A stretch of DNA of 64,000 bases from NCBI GenBank assembly GCA_024236015.1, contig JACKLK010000001.1, positions 1,285,449 to 1,349,448 on the forward strand, in the 5' to 3' direction. Positions within the stretch are counted from its first letter, which is position 1. Every line of letters begins with the position of its first letter. The notes under the pieces were generated by a model. It made no database searches. It was given only the letters and a program-made list of their open reading frames with translations, and was not told the origin of the DNA. The position numbers and the translations under genes are program-made. This DNA comes from Rhodoferax sp. Lineage in GTDB: Bacteria > Pseudomonadota > Gammaproteobacteria > Burkholderiales > Burkholderiaceae_C. Shown in pieces: positions 44,878 through 55,508 of this stretch.

Positions 44878-46089
44878 ATGCCCATCGCAACTCCGTCCCG
44901 CACCGTGCGCAAATTGCCTGCCGGCATCTGGCTGCTCGGCCTGGTCAGCATGCTGATGGACATCTCGTCCGAGATGATCCACAGCCTGTTGCCGTTGTTC
45001 ATGGTCACGGCGCTGGGCACCAGCGTGCTGGCGGTCGGCATCATCGAGGGACTGGCGGAGTCCACGGCCCTCGTGGTCAAGGTGTTCTCGGGCGCCTTGA
45101 GCGACTATCTGGGGCGGCGCAAGGGGCTGGCGGTGCTCGGATACGGCCTGGGCGCCTTGAGCAAGCCCTTGTTCGCGCTCGCCGGCGGCATCGGACTGCT
45201 GGTCGGCGCGCGCCTGATCGACCGGATCGGCAAGGGCATCCGGGGCGCGCCGCGCGACGCGCTGGTGGCCGATATCGCGCCTGCGGAGCTGCGCGGCGCG
45301 GCGTTCGGCTTGCGCCAGTCGCTGGACACGGTCGGCGCGTTTCTCGGTCCCCTGCTTGCGGTCGGCCTGATGCTGCTGTGGGCGAACGACTTCCGGGCGG
45401 TGTTCTGGGTCGCGGTGATTCCGGGGGTCATGGCCGTGACCTTGTTGTGGTTCGGCCTGAAGGAGCCGCCGCGCCCGCTCAGTGGGCAGGTCCGCACGAA
45501 CCCGATCCGGCGCGACATGCTGCGCCGACTGCCGGGCGCCTACTGGGCGGTCGTGTCGATCGGGGCCTTGTTCACGATGGCCCGCTTCAGCGAGGCGTTC
45601 CTGGTCCTGCGGGCCGAACAGAGCGGCATCGCGCTGGCCATGGTCCCGCTGGTGATGGTGGCCATGAACATCGTCTATGCGGCGAGCGCGTATCCGTTCG
45701 GCGCGTGGTCGGACCGGGTCTCGCATCGGGCACTGCTGGCGCTGGGCCTGCTGGTGCTGATGCTGGCCGACCTGGTGCTGGCCCGCGACGCCGGCATCGC
45801 GAACCTGATGGCCGGCATTGCCCTGTGGGGCATCCACATGGGCATGACCCAGGGCTTGCTGGCCACCATGGTCGCCGACACCGCGCCGGCGTCGTTGCGG
45901 GGCACCGCGTTCGGGTTCTTCAACCTGGTCAGCGGGCTGGCCATGCTGCTGGCCAGCGTACTGGCCGGGTTGCTGTGGGACACCTGGGGCGCCAGCGCCA
46001 CCTTTCACGCCGGCGCGGCGTTCTGCGTGATCAGCCTGCTGGCGCTGTCGGTGCTGCGGATTCGCCCCGCGCAACACCCGCGCGGATAA
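44878..46089 (+). CDS. MFS transporter
   Basis: 403 residues with twelve predicted helices and the motif ALSDYLGRRKGLAVLGYG in loop 2-3. LVSMLMDISSEMIHSLLPLF at the N-terminus and DRIGKGIRGAPRDALVAD in the central part recall transporters of the YfkF/arabinose-efflux type. The substrate cannot be predicted. It is divergent from the previous MFS gene and convergent with the thioesterase gene. Confidence 0.82.
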   Translation: MPIATPSRTVRKLPAGIWLLGLVSMLMDISSEMIHSLLPLFMVTALGTSVLAVGIIEGLAESTALVVKVFSGALSDYLGRRKGLAVLGYGLGALSKPLFALAGGIGLLVGARLIDRIGKGIRGAPRDALVADIAPAELRGAAFGLRQSLDTVGAFLGPLLAVGLMLLWANDFRAVFWVAVIPGVMAVTLLWFGLKEPPRPLSGQVRTNPIRRDMLRRLPGAYWAVVSIGALFTMARFSEAFLVLRAEQSGIALAMVPLVMVAMNIVYAASAYPFGAWSDRVSHRALLALGLLVLMLADLVLARDAGIANLMAGIALWGIHMGMTQGLLATMVADTAPASLRGTAFGFFNLVSGLAMLLASVLAGLLWDTWGASATFHAGAAFCVISLLALSVLRIRPAQHPRG

Positions 46090-46116
46090 GGCAGGTGCGA
46101 CCGGCGGCGGTCGGAC

Positions 46117-46602
46117 TCAGGCCGACCCGCGAATCCGCAGCGGATCGGTATCGGCCGCGTCGCCCCAGGCCTGGCCCAGCTTGAAGATGCCACTGAAGCG
46201 CAGCGCGGGCGCGCCATCGGCGCTGACCAGGCCCTGGCCGAACACCATGTTGCGGGTGGTGCGCAGGATCTGTGCCTCGCCCTGCACCCACGCGCCCAGC
46301 GGCGACGGGCCGAGATAATCGATCTGCAGGCTGATCGTGGGCAGGAACCGCCGCTCCCGACCCGGCTCGTACATGGCGGTGCATGGCACCAGCATGTCGA
46401 CGAAGGTCGCCAGCATGCCGCCATGGCAGATACCCAGCGGGTTCGTATGGCGCTGCTCGACGCGGAACCCGAGCTGGATCGTGTCGCCCGTCAGGCGGGC
46501 GTGCAGCGGGCCGTTGAAGGCGATGAAGTCACCGTGGATCCGCGCCGGTCGAAATCCGTCGGGAACCGGCGCGGTGTCGGTCATGGTAGGGGCTGTGGTC
46601 AT
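46117..46602 (-). CDS. PaaI-family hotdog thioesterase
   Basis: 161 residues of the hotdog fold. The family motif HTNPLGICHGGMLATFVD holds the active-site region. Members hydrolyse acyl-CoA thioesters, often phenylacetyl- or related aryl-CoAs. No paa genes are near, so the substrate is open. ATG at 46602 is used; ATG at 46584 is an alternative since neither has a clear ribosome site. Confidence 0.82.
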   Translation of the reverse strand: MTTAPTMTDTAPVPDGFRPARIHGDFIAFNGPLHARLTGDTIQLGFRVEQRHTNPLGICHGGMLATFVDMLVPCTAMYEPGRERRFLPTISLQIDYLGPSPLGAWVQGEAQILRTTRNMVFGQGLVSADGAPALRFSGIFKLGQAWGDAADTDPLRIRGSA

Positions 46603-46831
46603 ATCGGTCGATGGTATCGCCCTCGACCGCTGCGCCTGTCAGCCGATGCCTACACGGCGACGGGCGGACCGCGGCTGGCCGTGCCGGCGCAAGGCGGATA
46701 CAGTGTCACGGTGATCATGCCGGCGATGCACACGGCAACGCCGGGCACGCATGGCAACCGGCGGGCCAGCCGTTCGACGGATTCGCCGACCGGGCCCGAT
46801 CGCCGTCCACTGAAAGTTGAAAGGCAGCACC

Positions 46832-47221
46832 ATGGCTACGAACGATTCCACCGATACCAACCCCGCCTTTGCATCGACCGTGTCGAACCTGTCGGCCGGT
46901 GTCGCGACACAGGCGGACAAGGCGATCAGCGCAACCCAGCGCGCCACCGACATCGCGGCCGACAAGGTCCATCGCGGGCTGGACCAATTGCGCGAGGACA
47001 TGCCGTTCGCCTTGTCCCGCGCAAGTGCCAATGCCGATGCCTTGCTGGCGGAAGGTGCCGAGCGCGCCCGCGAGGCGGCCCGGTTGATCCGCAGCCGGGC
47101 CGGCCCGATGCAGCAGCAGGCGCAAGCCTATATCCGCAGGAAGCCGATGCAGTCGGTGCTCATCGCCGCCGGCGTCGGCGCCCTGCTGACCTTGCTGCTG
47201 ACCCGTTCATCCGGCCGCTGA
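46832..47221 (+). CDS. DUF883 (ElaB/YqjD-like) membrane-anchored protein
   Basis: 129 residues. A helical, Ala/Asp/Arg-rich body is followed by one C-terminal transmembrane helix, QSVLIAAGVGALLTLLLTR. This is the ElaB/YqjD pattern; E. coli YqjD ties ribosomes to the inner membrane in stationary phase. The ATG at 46832 has an AAAGG ribosome site. It converges with clpB. Confidence 0.8.
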   Translation: MATNDSTDTNPAFASTVSNLSAGVATQADKAISATQRATDIAADKVHRGLDQLREDMPFALSRASANADALLAEGAERAREAARLIRSRAGPMQQQAQAYIRRKPMQSVLIAAGVGALLTLLLTRSSGR

Positions 47222-47275
47222 CGCCGGCAGGACCGGCGCCCCGCGGCGCTGCCGCGGCCAGACTTTCACGGTGGC

Positions 47276-49882
<2,607 letters not shown>

Positions 49883-49911
49883 GGGGAAATCCTTGTGGAA
49901 TACTGCCCTTC

Positions 49912-49939
49912 AGCTTAGGCGATTGCGCCGGATTTCAAG
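49912..49939 (-). promoter_or_regulatory. Sigma-32-like promoter of clpB
   Basis: On the minus strand CTTGAAA (49933-49939) matches the sigma-32 -35 box exactly. Fourteen bases later lies CTAAGCT (49912-49918), a weak match to CCCATNT. It lies about 30-57 bp upstream of the clpB ATG. No CIRCE element was seen. Confidence 0.5.
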
Positions 49940-50093
49940 GGAGGGGGCGCGGCTGCCGTCTGATCTGGATCAATCGCGCAGGGGAAGCTGCGGCGCGCCG
50001 GTGGCGTCCCGCACACCGGGAACAAGCACCCGGGACCGGCACCGCATGTGCCGCCTGGCAGGCCCGGCGGCCGCAGGCTCCTAGAATCCAGCC

Positions 50094-50663
50094 ATGCACG
50101 TGCGCCAGATGTCGATCAGCTACCAGCCCGAACAGGACCGGATCCTGGTGCGCGTCAACACCTCCGAGGAGCGGGAACTGCAGTTCTGGTTCACGCGCCG
50201 GCTGACGCTGGGACTGGCGCCGTTGCTCGAGCGGCTCACGACGGAAGCGGCGGCACGGCGTGGCGGCCCGGCCACAACCCATCTGGCGAACGCCGACCCG
50301 GTCACGAAGAAGGCCATGGCCGACTTCAACCGCAGCGAGACCATCCGCGGCGCGGACTTCTCGACCCCCTACCAGGCACCCCAGGCCAGCGCGCCCCTGT
50401 TCGAGACACCCTTGCTGATCACCGAGGTCAACATCGCGACCCTCGCGGCCGGCGCGCTGCGACTCAAGTGCAGCGAAAAACTCAGCGGCGCGCCGCAGGC
50501 CCGCCAGTTCGAACTGGCCTTGTCCGAAACCCTGACCCACGCCTTCCTGCACCTGCTCGAGCGTGCCGTGGTGGCATCACAGTGGCGCGAGATCCGGCCA
50601 CCCGATACGCAGGCGCCGGCCGCGGCGCCCGCCGCGCCACCGCCGCCTGGCTACCTGAACTGA
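50094..50663 (+). CDS. Conserved hypothetical protein
   Basis: 189 residues, soluble, no signal peptide or membrane helix. It begins with a compact beta-rich segment (SISYQPEQDRILVRVNTSE then ELQFWFTRRL) and ends in a Pro/Ala-rich tail. I do not recognise a characterised family, though the sequence has the look of a protein conserved in Burkholderiales. It is divergent from clpB and converges with the next small gene. Confidence 0.65.
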   Translation: MHVRQMSISYQPEQDRILVRVNTSEERELQFWFTRRLTLGLAPLLERLTTEAAARRGGPATTHLANADPVTKKAMADFNRSETIRGADFSTPYQAPQASAPLFETPLLITEVNIATLAAGALRLKCSEKLSGAPQARQFELALSETLTHAFLHLLERAVVASQWREIRPPDTQAPAAAPAAPPPPGYLN

Positions 50664-50711
50664 CCGGCAGCCGCGTCATCGCGGCCAGACCGGAACAAGC
50701 ACCGGTCTGCT

Positions 50712-51065
50712 TCAGGACTTGCGCCGGGCCCAGTTCGAATGGGCGTGGCGCGACAAGGCGTAACCGGCAAAGAACTTGCACCAGATCGTCGAGCCTGCAA
50801 TCGCCGTCCAGGTGTTGTAGTCGAGCTGGCCCAGTGCGACCGCCACGATCACGGCCACGGCGACGACGCCGGCGACCAGGTTCACGACCATCTCGTAGGG
50901 CGCGAACTTCTCCGGGTCCGCCGGGGACTGGCCACGCTTGAGCGCCACTTCCGAGAAGTCGCGCTTGACCAGGATACGCCAGGCCCTGCGCAACCAGAAA
51001 AACGCCATCGGGAACAGGGCCAGGTACAGCACCCATGTCAACGCAACGCTGACGTCAAAAACCAT
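50712..51065 (-). CDS. Small membrane protein, function unknown
   Basis: 117 residues with three likely transmembrane helices: ALTWVLYLALFPMAFFWL, VVNLVAGVVAVAVIVAVALG and a shorter C-terminal one. The RRAWRILVKRDFSEVALKRG loop is basic and probably cytoplasmic. The ATG at 51065 has a GAGGAG ribosome site. Not assigned to a known function; it lies behind the terminator of the symporter operon. Confidence 0.65.
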   Translation of the reverse strand: MVFDVSVALTWVLYLALFPMAFFWLRRAWRILVKRDFSEVALKRGQSPADPEKFAPYEMVVNLVAGVVAVAVIVAVALGQLDYNTWTAIAGSTIWCKFFAGYALSRHAHSNWARRKS

Positions 51066-51115
51066 CGGTAGCTCCTCGCATCCGGCCACGTGCGCCGCCG
51101 GAGCTGTTGAATGAG

Positions 51116-51144
51116 AAAAGCCCTGCCAGCGTGGCCGGCAGGGC
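51116..51144 (-). terminator. Intrinsic terminator after the symporter operon
   Basis: GCCCTGCC (51120-51127) pairs with GGCAGGGC (51137-51144), with TTTT after it on the minus strand. It separates the symporter operon from the small membrane protein gene. Confidence 0.8.
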
Positions 51145-51204
51145 CTGTGTGCGAGCCCATCCTGCGATTGTCGCAGGGCGGGCTTGCAACGGGAGCGGGC
51201 GTGC

Positions 51205-53013
51205 TCAGTGCGCGCCGTCCACGGCGCGCGAGCCGCGCGGAATCCGCACCGCCTCCACCATGGCCTGGATGTGCGCCGGCGGCTCCTTGGTCACCTTGTC
51301 GACCAGGAAGGCAACCACGAAGTTCACGATCGCGCCGACCGCACCGAAGGCTTCCGGCGTGATGCCCAGGAAGCTGTTGGGGCCGCCGATCAGATCCAGG
51401 TACTCGGTACCCTTGATGAAGAACAGGCCCTTGTGCGCAAACACGTAGAACAGCGTGATGAACAGGCCCGCCAGCATGCCGGCCATCGCACCTTCCTTGT
51501 TCATCTTCTTGCTGAAGATGCCCATCATGATGGCCGGGAACAGGGAACTGGCGGCAATACCGAAGGCCAGCGCCACGGTACCGGCCGCGAACCCGGGTGG
51601 ATTCAGGCCCAGCCAGCCGGAGATCACGATGGCGATCGCCATCGAGACCTTGCCCGCCAGCAGTTCGCCCTTCTCGCTGATGTTCGGCGCGAAGATGCCC
51701 TTGACCAGGTCATGGGACACGGCCGACGAGATCGCCATCAGCAGACCCGCAGCCGTCGACAAGGCCGCCGCCAAGCCACCGGCCGCGACCAGCGCGATCA
51801 CCCAGTTGGGCAACAACGCAATCTCGGGATTGGCCAGCACGATGATGTCGGCATTGACGCTGAGCTCATTGCCTTTCCAGCCGGCGCCTGCCGCCTTGGC
51901 CTGGAACTCGGCGTTCTTGTTGCCGTCGTTGTAGTACTGGATGCGACCGTCGCCGTTCTTGTCCTCGAACTTGAGCAGGCCGGTCTTTTCCCAGCGCTTC
52001 ATCCAGTCCGGACGCTCGTCGTACTTGATCGCCACGTCCTTGTCGAACACGTTGGTGTTCTCCATCACCACGCCCGGTGTGACGGTCCGGATCAGGTTGG
52101 TCTTGGCCATGGCGGCCACGGCCGGTGCCGTCGTGTACAGGATGGCGATGAACACCAGTGCCCAGCCAGCGGAAGAACGGGCGTCCTTGACCGATGGCAC
52201 GGTGAAGAATCGCATGATGACGTGCGGCAGGCCCGCGGTTCCGATCATCAGCGACAAGGTGTACATGAACATGTTCAGCGTGCTGCCCGGCAGCGACGTC
52301 GTGTACTTGCCGAAGCCCAGGTCGGTGACGACCTGGTCGAGCTTGGCCAGCAACGAGACATCCTGTCCGACCAGGCTCGAGCCCAGGCCCAGTTGCGGCA
52401 GCGGGTTGCCCGTCAGTTGCAGCGAGATGAAGATGGCGGGAATCGTATACGCCAGGATCAGCACGATGTATTGCGCAACCTGCGTGTAGGTGATGCCCTT
52501 CATGCCGCCGAACACCGCATAGGCGAACACGATGGCCATGCCGACATAGATGCCGACCTCGCTCGAGACGCCCAGGAAACGCGAGAACGCCACGCCCACA
52601 CCGGTCATCTGGCCGATGATGTACGTGATGGAGGCGGTCAGCAGACAGATCACCGCCACCGTGCTGGCCGACTTCGAGTAGAAGCGGTCGCCGATGAACT
52701 GCGGCACCGTGAACTTGCCGAACTTGCGCAGGTAAGGCGCCAGCAGCATGGCCAGCAGCACGTAGCCGCCGGTCCAGCCCATCAGGAACAGGCCACCGCC
52801 GTATCCCATGTTGGAGATCAGGCCGGCCATCGAGATGAACGACGCTGCGGACATCCAGTCGGCGGCGGTCGCCATGCCGTTCATGACCGGGTGCACGCTG
52901 CCGCCGGCTGCATAGAACTCGCTGGTCGACCCGGCTCGCGCCCAGATCGCGATGCCGATGTAGAGCGAGAAGCTCAGACCGACAAATATGTAGATGGTTG
53001 TTTGCAGTTCCAT
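51205..53013 (-). CDS. Sodium:solute symporter (ActP-like, VC_2705 subfamily)
   Basis: 602 residues with about 13 hydrophobic helices of the SSS family (GGSVHPVMNGMATAADWMSA early; GGLAAALSTAAGLLMAISSA late). The presence of a DUF4212 gene directly upstream marks the VC_2705 subfamily, thought to move acetate or other small carboxylates with sodium. A loop around residue 350 contains DKNGDGRIQY, an EF-hand-like calcium loop. It lies 3 bp after the DUF4212 gene. Substrate unproven. Confidence 0.85.
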   Translation of the reverse strand: MELQTTIYIFVGLSFSLYIGIAIWARAGSTSEFYAAGGSVHPVMNGMATAADWMSAASFISMAGLISNMGYGGGLFLMGWTGGYVLLAMLLAPYLRKFGKFTVPQFIGDRFYSKSASTVAVICLLTASITYIIGQMTGVGVAFSRFLGVSSEVGIYVGMAIVFAYAVFGGMKGITYTQVAQYIVLILAYTIPAIFISLQLTGNPLPQLGLGSSLVGQDVSLLAKLDQVVTDLGFGKYTTSLPGSTLNMFMYTLSLMIGTAGLPHVIMRFFTVPSVKDARSSAGWALVFIAILYTTAPAVAAMAKTNLIRTVTPGVVMENTNVFDKDVAIKYDERPDWMKRWEKTGLLKFEDKNGDGRIQYYNDGNKNAEFQAKAAGAGWKGNELSVNADIIVLANPEIALLPNWVIALVAAGGLAAALSTAAGLLMAISSAVSHDLVKGIFAPNISEKGELLAGKVSMAIAIVISGWLGLNPPGFAAGTVALAFGIAASSLFPAIMMGIFSKKMNKEGAMAGMLAGLFITLFYVFAHKGLFFIKGTEYLDLIGGPNSFLGITPEAFGAVGAIVNFVVAFLVDKVTKEPPAHIQAMVEAVRIPRGSRAVDGAH

Positions 53014-53016
53014 GGC

Positions 53017-53277
53017 TCAGTCCTCGTGTACGTCGAACCGACGGTCGATCTCGTTCATCTTCTTGGCGTAATAGAAGATCAGCGCGATGAAGATGTAGAT
53101 GGAGCCCTGGTGCGCAAACCAGAAGCCGAGCGGATAACCACCGAGCTTGATGTTGTTGAGCCAGTCCGCAAACAGGATACCGGCCCCGAAGGACACGGCA
53201 AACCAGATGATGAGAATCCGGGTCAACAGACTGAGCGTGGCTTTCCAGTAGGCATGACTGCTGTCGTCGTCCTTCAT
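53017..53277 (-). CDS. DUF4212 small subunit of the sodium:solute symporter
   Basis: 86 residues with two transmembrane helices (TRILIIWFAVSFGAGILFAD and FWFAHQGSIYIFIALIFYYA). This is the typical partner of VC_2705-type symporters, always encoded just before the large subunit. The 3-bp gap to the symporter indicates one operon. The 271-bp upstream gap holds a palindrome at 53372. Confidence 0.87.
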   Translation of the reverse strand: MKDDDSSHAYWKATLSLLTRILIIWFAVSFGAGILFADWLNNIKLGGYPLGFWFAHQGSIYIFIALIFYYAKKMNEIDRRFDVHED

Positions 53278-53371
53278 GAAGTCTCCTTGTTTTCAGCTAA
53301 CAGGAACAGCGGCATGAGCTGCTGCGCGAACACCTGCCGAGGACCCTCCACGGCAATGTGTTGCTGATTGT

Positions 53372-53383
53372 GAAAGCGCTTTC
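53372..53383. promoter_or_regulatory. Palindromic operator candidate upstream of the symporter operon
   Basis: GAAAGCGCTTTC is a perfect 12-bp palindrome, with flanking T on both sides. Its TGAAAGCGCTTTCT form resembles operators of LacI/GalR-type regulators. It lies about 95 bp upstream of the DUF4212 gene. No regulator gene is adjacent. Confidence 0.45.
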
Positions 53384-53548
53384 TTACAGTGAACTGATTT
53401 CAGGCCGCCGCCATGGCGCGAATACGCGACACAAGGGAAAACCCCTAGTGCTCATGCTGCGGCACACCGTGGCGCGGTCGGAGACAGTCTGTGCCGCGGA
53501 TGTCCGGCGCCGCGGCGCGAATGCCGATGCGGCGCGCCGTGCGCCGGA

Positions 53549-54025
53549 TCAGCCGTTGGACGCGTCGATGCCCCAGCGCCGCAGCGCGGCATCGTCGGCC
53601 ACCCGCGCGTCGACCCAGCGCGCGCCCTGGGGCGTCTGCTCCTTCTTCCAGAACGGAGCCTGGGTCTTGAGATAGTCCATGATGAACTCGCAGGCCTGGA
53701 AGCTCTCGCCACGGTGCGCCGACGTGACGGCAACGAGCACGATCTGGTCCAGCGGCTGCAATACGCCGACCCGATGGATGACCCGACTGGCCAGGATGTC
53801 GAAGCGCCGATGCGCCTCGTCGAGCATGGCCTCGATGGCCTTCTCGGTCATGCCGGGATAGTGCTCGAGTTCCAGCGTGGACACCTGCGCGCCATCGTTG
53901 CGGTCGCGCACCGTGCCGACAAAGGAGCACACGGCCCCGACCGCCTTGTCGCCGGCGCGCAAGGCGGCGACCTCATCGGCCAGGTTGAAATCGGACGTCT
54001 GGATGGAAACACGCTGCAATGCCAT
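53549..54025 (-). CDS. moaE: Molybdopterin synthase catalytic subunit
   Basis: 158 residues. It has SFVGTVRDRNDG, LELEHYPGM and HRVGVLQPLDQIVLVAVTSAHR, all hallmark MoaE segments, and the active-site Lys region FWKKEQTPQG. With MoaD it converts precursor Z to molybdopterin. Start MALQRVSIQ at 54025. It lies apart from moaD: an opposite-strand gene is in between. Confidence 0.95.
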   Translation of the reverse strand: MALQRVSIQTSDFNLADEVAALRAGDKAVGAVCSFVGTVRDRNDGAQVSTLELEHYPGMTEKAIEAMLDEAHRRFDILASRVIHRVGVLQPLDQIVLVAVTSAHRGESFQACEFIMDYLKTQAPFWKKEQTPQGARWVDARVADDAALRRWGIDASNG

Positions 54026-54062
54026 GGCGCCATTGTGGCACCGGCGACGGTTTGCGCGCGTT

Positions 54063-54078
54063 ATCATCGGCCGATGAT
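54063..54078. promoter_or_regulatory. Perfect 16-bp palindrome between moaE and the DHDPS-like gene
   Basis: ATCATCGGCCGATGAT is a perfect 16-bp inverted repeat, 37 bp upstream of moaE and in the divergent spacer of the two genes. Size and symmetry fit a dimeric repressor site. A smaller hairpin, CCGATGG (54245-54251) with CCATCGG (54259-54265), lies just before the DHDPS-like start. Confidence 0.45.
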
Positions 54079-54286
54079 TTCCAGCTGGAACCGTTGCCAC
54101 GAACCGTCGCCGCAGGTGACGGCGCGCGTGCCGGCCGCCGGCAAGAAATCAAAGAAACCCATGCTCATCTGACCGGAGCTGCGGTTCCGTCCTCGGATGA
54201 GTGATGGAACCGACGCAAACCCGGCCGGCCCCCCGTACGCGCATCCGATGGATGGTTTCCATCGGTCCTTGACTGCCACAAAGGAA

Positions 54287-55213
54287 ATGCGCGTGCAAGC
54301 CACTCATACCCCCGCCACGACCACGGACACCGATTTTTCGGGCTTGTGGATTCCCCTCGTCACACCCTTTCGCGCCGGCGCGGTCGACCATGCGGCACTG
54401 GACCAACTCGTCCGGCGCCTGCGTGCCGACGGTGTGTCCGGTTTCGTCGCCTGCGGCTCCACCGGGGAAGCCGCCGCGTTGGACAAGGCCGAACAACTGG
54501 CGGTGCTGGACACCACGCTGCAGGCGGCCGACGGTTGCCCGGTGGTCATGGGCATGTCGGACTACCACCTGACGCAGGCCCTCGACTGGGTCCGGGAACT
54601 GGCGAGCCGGCCGATCGCCGGACTGCTGGTGCCGGCGCCGCACTACATCCGGCCGTCCCAGGCCGGTCTGCTGCACTGGTTCCGCTCCCTGGCCGACGCG
54701 TCGCGGGTGCCGCTGATCATCTATGACATTCCCGCGCGCACCGGTGTGCCCCTGGATCGCGAAACCCTGCTGGAACTGGCCTGCCACCCCGGCATCCGGG
54801 CGATCAAGGACTGCGGCGCGGATAGCGCCAAGACATTGGCCCTGATTGCCCAGGGCAAGCTGCAGGTGCTCGCCGGCGACGACCTTCAGATGTTCGCCAC
54901 CGTCGCGCAGGGCGGCGCCGGCGCGATCGCGGCCAGCGCGCATCTGCTGACACCGGCGTTCGTGCAACTGATCCGACGCCTGCGCGCCGGCGACTGCGGT
55001 GACGTGCGGGACCTGTGGCTGACCCTGGTGCCGTGGATCGAGGCGGTCTTCGCCGAACCCAACCCGGCGCCTGTCAAGGCCATGCTGGCGTCGCTCGGCG
55101 CCATCGACGGGGCGCTGCGCGCGCCGATGACAGGCTGTTCGGCGCGCCATCTGGCATCCATGCGGCAATTGCCGCTGGCGCCGTCGATGCAGCAGCTGCC
55201 GGAAGCCTCGTGA
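54287..55213 (+). CDS. Dihydrodipicolinate synthase-family protein
   Basis: 308 residues of the DapA/NanA family: GSTGEAAALDKAEQ substrate loop, Tyr in IIYDIPARTG, and the Schiff-base Lys in GIRAIKDCG. It could be a true DapA or a related aldolase; with no lysine genes near, the role is open. It lies opposite to and between moaE and moaD. ATG at 54287 is used, but GTG at 54293 is better spaced from the AAGGA site. Confidence 0.8.
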   Translation: MRVQATHTPATTTDTDFSGLWIPLVTPFRAGAVDHAALDQLVRRLRADGVSGFVACGSTGEAAALDKAEQLAVLDTTLQAADGCPVVMGMSDYHLTQALDWVRELASRPIAGLLVPAPHYIRPSQAGLLHWFRSLADASRVPLIIYDIPARTGVPLDRETLLELACHPGIRAIKDCGADSAKTLALIAQGKLQVLAGDDLQMFATVAQGGAGAIAASAHLLTPAFVQLIRRLRAGDCGDVRDLWLTLVPWIEAVFAEPNPAPVKAMLASLGAIDGALRAPMTGCSARHLASMRQLPLAPSMQQLPEAS

Positions 55214-55247
55214 GGCGGGTATCGGTGAACCGGACGCGCCAACCGGC

Positions 55248-55505
55248 TCAGCCGCCGGTGACCGGCGGGAAGAACGCCACCTCGGCACCGTCGTGCAGCA
55301 CGCGGGACTCGTCGCCCATGTGCTGGTCCACCGCGATCCGCACCGGCTTGCCGCGGGCCAGCGCACCGGCGTAAGGTTCGCCGCGCGCGATCAGGGCATC
55401 GCGCAAGGCGGCCGCGTCGCCGGCGTCGGTGGCAAAGGTTTCGCTGCCGTGGCCGACGGCCTCGCGAATGCCGGCAAAAAAACGCAGCGTGACGGTGATG
55501 GTCAT
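55248..55505 (-). CDS. moaD: Molybdopterin synthase sulfur carrier subunit
   Basis: 85 residues with a ubiquitin-like fold, beginning TVTLRFFAGIREAVG and ending in the invariant Gly-Gly (FFPPVTGG) that carries the thiocarboxylate. It donates sulfur to MoaE. It lies 3 bp after moeA in the same operon. Confidence 0.95.
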   Translation of the reverse strand: MTITVTLRFFAGIREAVGHGSETFATDAGDAAALRDALIARGEPYAGALARGKPVRIAVDQHMGDESRVLHDGAEVAFFPPVTGG

Positions 55506-55508
55506 GGC

